Shown piece after piece: positions 63,281 to 64,000 of a stretch of DNA of 64,000 nucleotides. The stretch comes from Impatiens glandulifera. Taxonomy: Eukaryota > Streptophyta > Magnoliopsida > Ericales > Balsaminaceae. The stretch covers positions 10,231,882 to 10,295,881 of the forward strand of contig NC_061863.1 in NCBI RefSeq assembly GCF_907164915.1, written 5' to 3'. Numbering within the stretch: position 1 is the first letter of the stretch; each line of letters opens with the position of its first letter. Under the pieces are notes generated by a model. That model was not told where the DNA came from, ran no database searches, and saw only the letters and a list, made by a program, of their open reading frames with translations. A program made the position numbers and the translations under genes.

Positions 63281-64000
63281 CACCCCTAATTCATATTTAC
63301 AGTTTGAATTTGAAATTTTTATATTTTAAATTACATAAGTTTGTATACTTGTTATTCATGTGATTTTATGGTTAAATATTATCCTAGGATCATTTAGAAA
63401 CTATCGGGTAGGAGAGAATCCATCAATCGATCTAAATAATAAAAAACCAAATTTAAATTTAAAAAAGAAAAGAAAACGGGTTTGATGTTCTTCGGTTACC
63501 TCTGTTGAATCACAATCTAAAAAAATTCCCAATAGGGTTGTATACACACTAGGCAACTGTTTTGATCATGTTTGATCTATCCTGATTATGTTTAATCAAA
63601 ATCAAAATTTTCAAATAAAATTAAAATTTTGAGTTCTTGAATTGGTCAAAACGAAATTCAGTGTTCTTGTTTTTTCTGTACCAATCAAGTATATGAGATA
63701 TAGGGAAACTATTGGATAACTCATTTCACTACAAAATAACTTTAAAATAAAAAACCCAAATTTTGATCAAAAACTATTTTGAACAAATTGATCATCATCC
63801 AGGTTGATTGATACCTTGAGATGATGATCAACATGTTCTTGAGAACCGAGGCTTGTTATCATATTACTGAGGCTTGTTAGCCTAGGACCGACAGATCCGA
63901 CAAAGAATGATCGGTCCGGATCGAGACCAAGGACCGAAAAAATTGACCTAGGACCGATGTACTTGAGTTAAGACTGAAACCTAAGACCGATGTTCTTGAG
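63281..64000. other. Unassigned right edge with GACCGA repeats
   Basis: 63281-63860 has no recognised feature. From about 63878 to the end, AGGACCGA / AAGACCGATGT.CTTGAG phrases recur at ~15-40 bp spacing, seven times or so, in a GC-richer stretch that continues past the window. Confidence 0.3.

Overview
The window looks like gene-poor, repeat-rich nuclear DNA of a flowering plant, probably a eudicot. The base composition is very AT-rich, with many (TA)n microsatellites. The mobile elements are plant types: two-ORF LINEs with a CCHC gag-like ORF1, APE endonuclease and C-terminal zf-RVT; Ty1/copia elements, one with a downstream extra ORF; Ty3/gypsy; hAT-like, CACTA-like and Helitron-like elements; and tRNA-like SINE modules. 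I could not fix the species. No rRNA gene, canonical tRNA gene, CRISPR array or bacterial-type operon was seen.

The only host-type genes I can support are three diverged copies of one small secreted-protein gene (11.76-12.15 kb, 29.27-30.56 kb and 44.31-44.75 kb, all on +). The two open copies encode a signal-peptide-like N terminus, a proline-rich spacer and a four-cysteine module with spacing C-x10-C-x17-C-x10-C, resembling the plant ECA1/prolamin-like family of small reproductive-tissue proteins. Each sits behind a conserved TATA box and leader. The middle copy is dead: it has nonsense codons, a 1-nt deletion and an 865-bp solo-LTR-like insertion, which itself carries a 190-bp CACTA-type MITE. 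AT-rich blocks near 5.9-6.4, 28.4-29.0 and 39.8-40.7 kb are also shared, so the locus seems to have grown by segmental duplication followed by independent insertions.

Layout: 0-5.5 kb, a minus-strand LINE with a second LINE fragment nested in it in an odd block order. 5.5-12.5 kb, Helitron-like tails, ~405-bp tandem repeats, tRNA-like repeats and gene copy 1. 12.6-13.5 kb, a 900-bp hAT-like element. 13.9-15.4 kb, a 5'-truncated copia. 15.76-21.29 kb, a nearly full-length LINE with perfect target-site duplications but no reverse-transcriptase catalytic core. 21.3-26.2 kb, degenerate repeat fields. 26.16-28.35 kb, a hAT-like element filled by a ~1.9-kb head-to-head inverted minisatellite. 28.4-30.9 kb, gene copy 2. 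31-43.5 kb, AT-rich repeats, an ~865-bp tandem duplication and Helitron-like arrays. 43.7-44.9 kb, gene copy 3. 46.2-48.7 kb, a second inverted minisatellite in a different carrier. 48.9-62.05 kb, a decayed Ty3/gypsy interrupted by a long copia, which is itself hit by a LINE. 62-64 kb, a ~420-bp tandem duplication and a TATA-bearing unassigned segment.

The most unusual structures are the two large inverted minisatellites built from a ~10-bp ACACGTTT-type unit and carried by apparently unrelated transposon ends. Next come the nested disruption of gene copy 2, the A-C-B ordering of LINE blocks at the left edge, and the duplicated extra ORF of the copia element.
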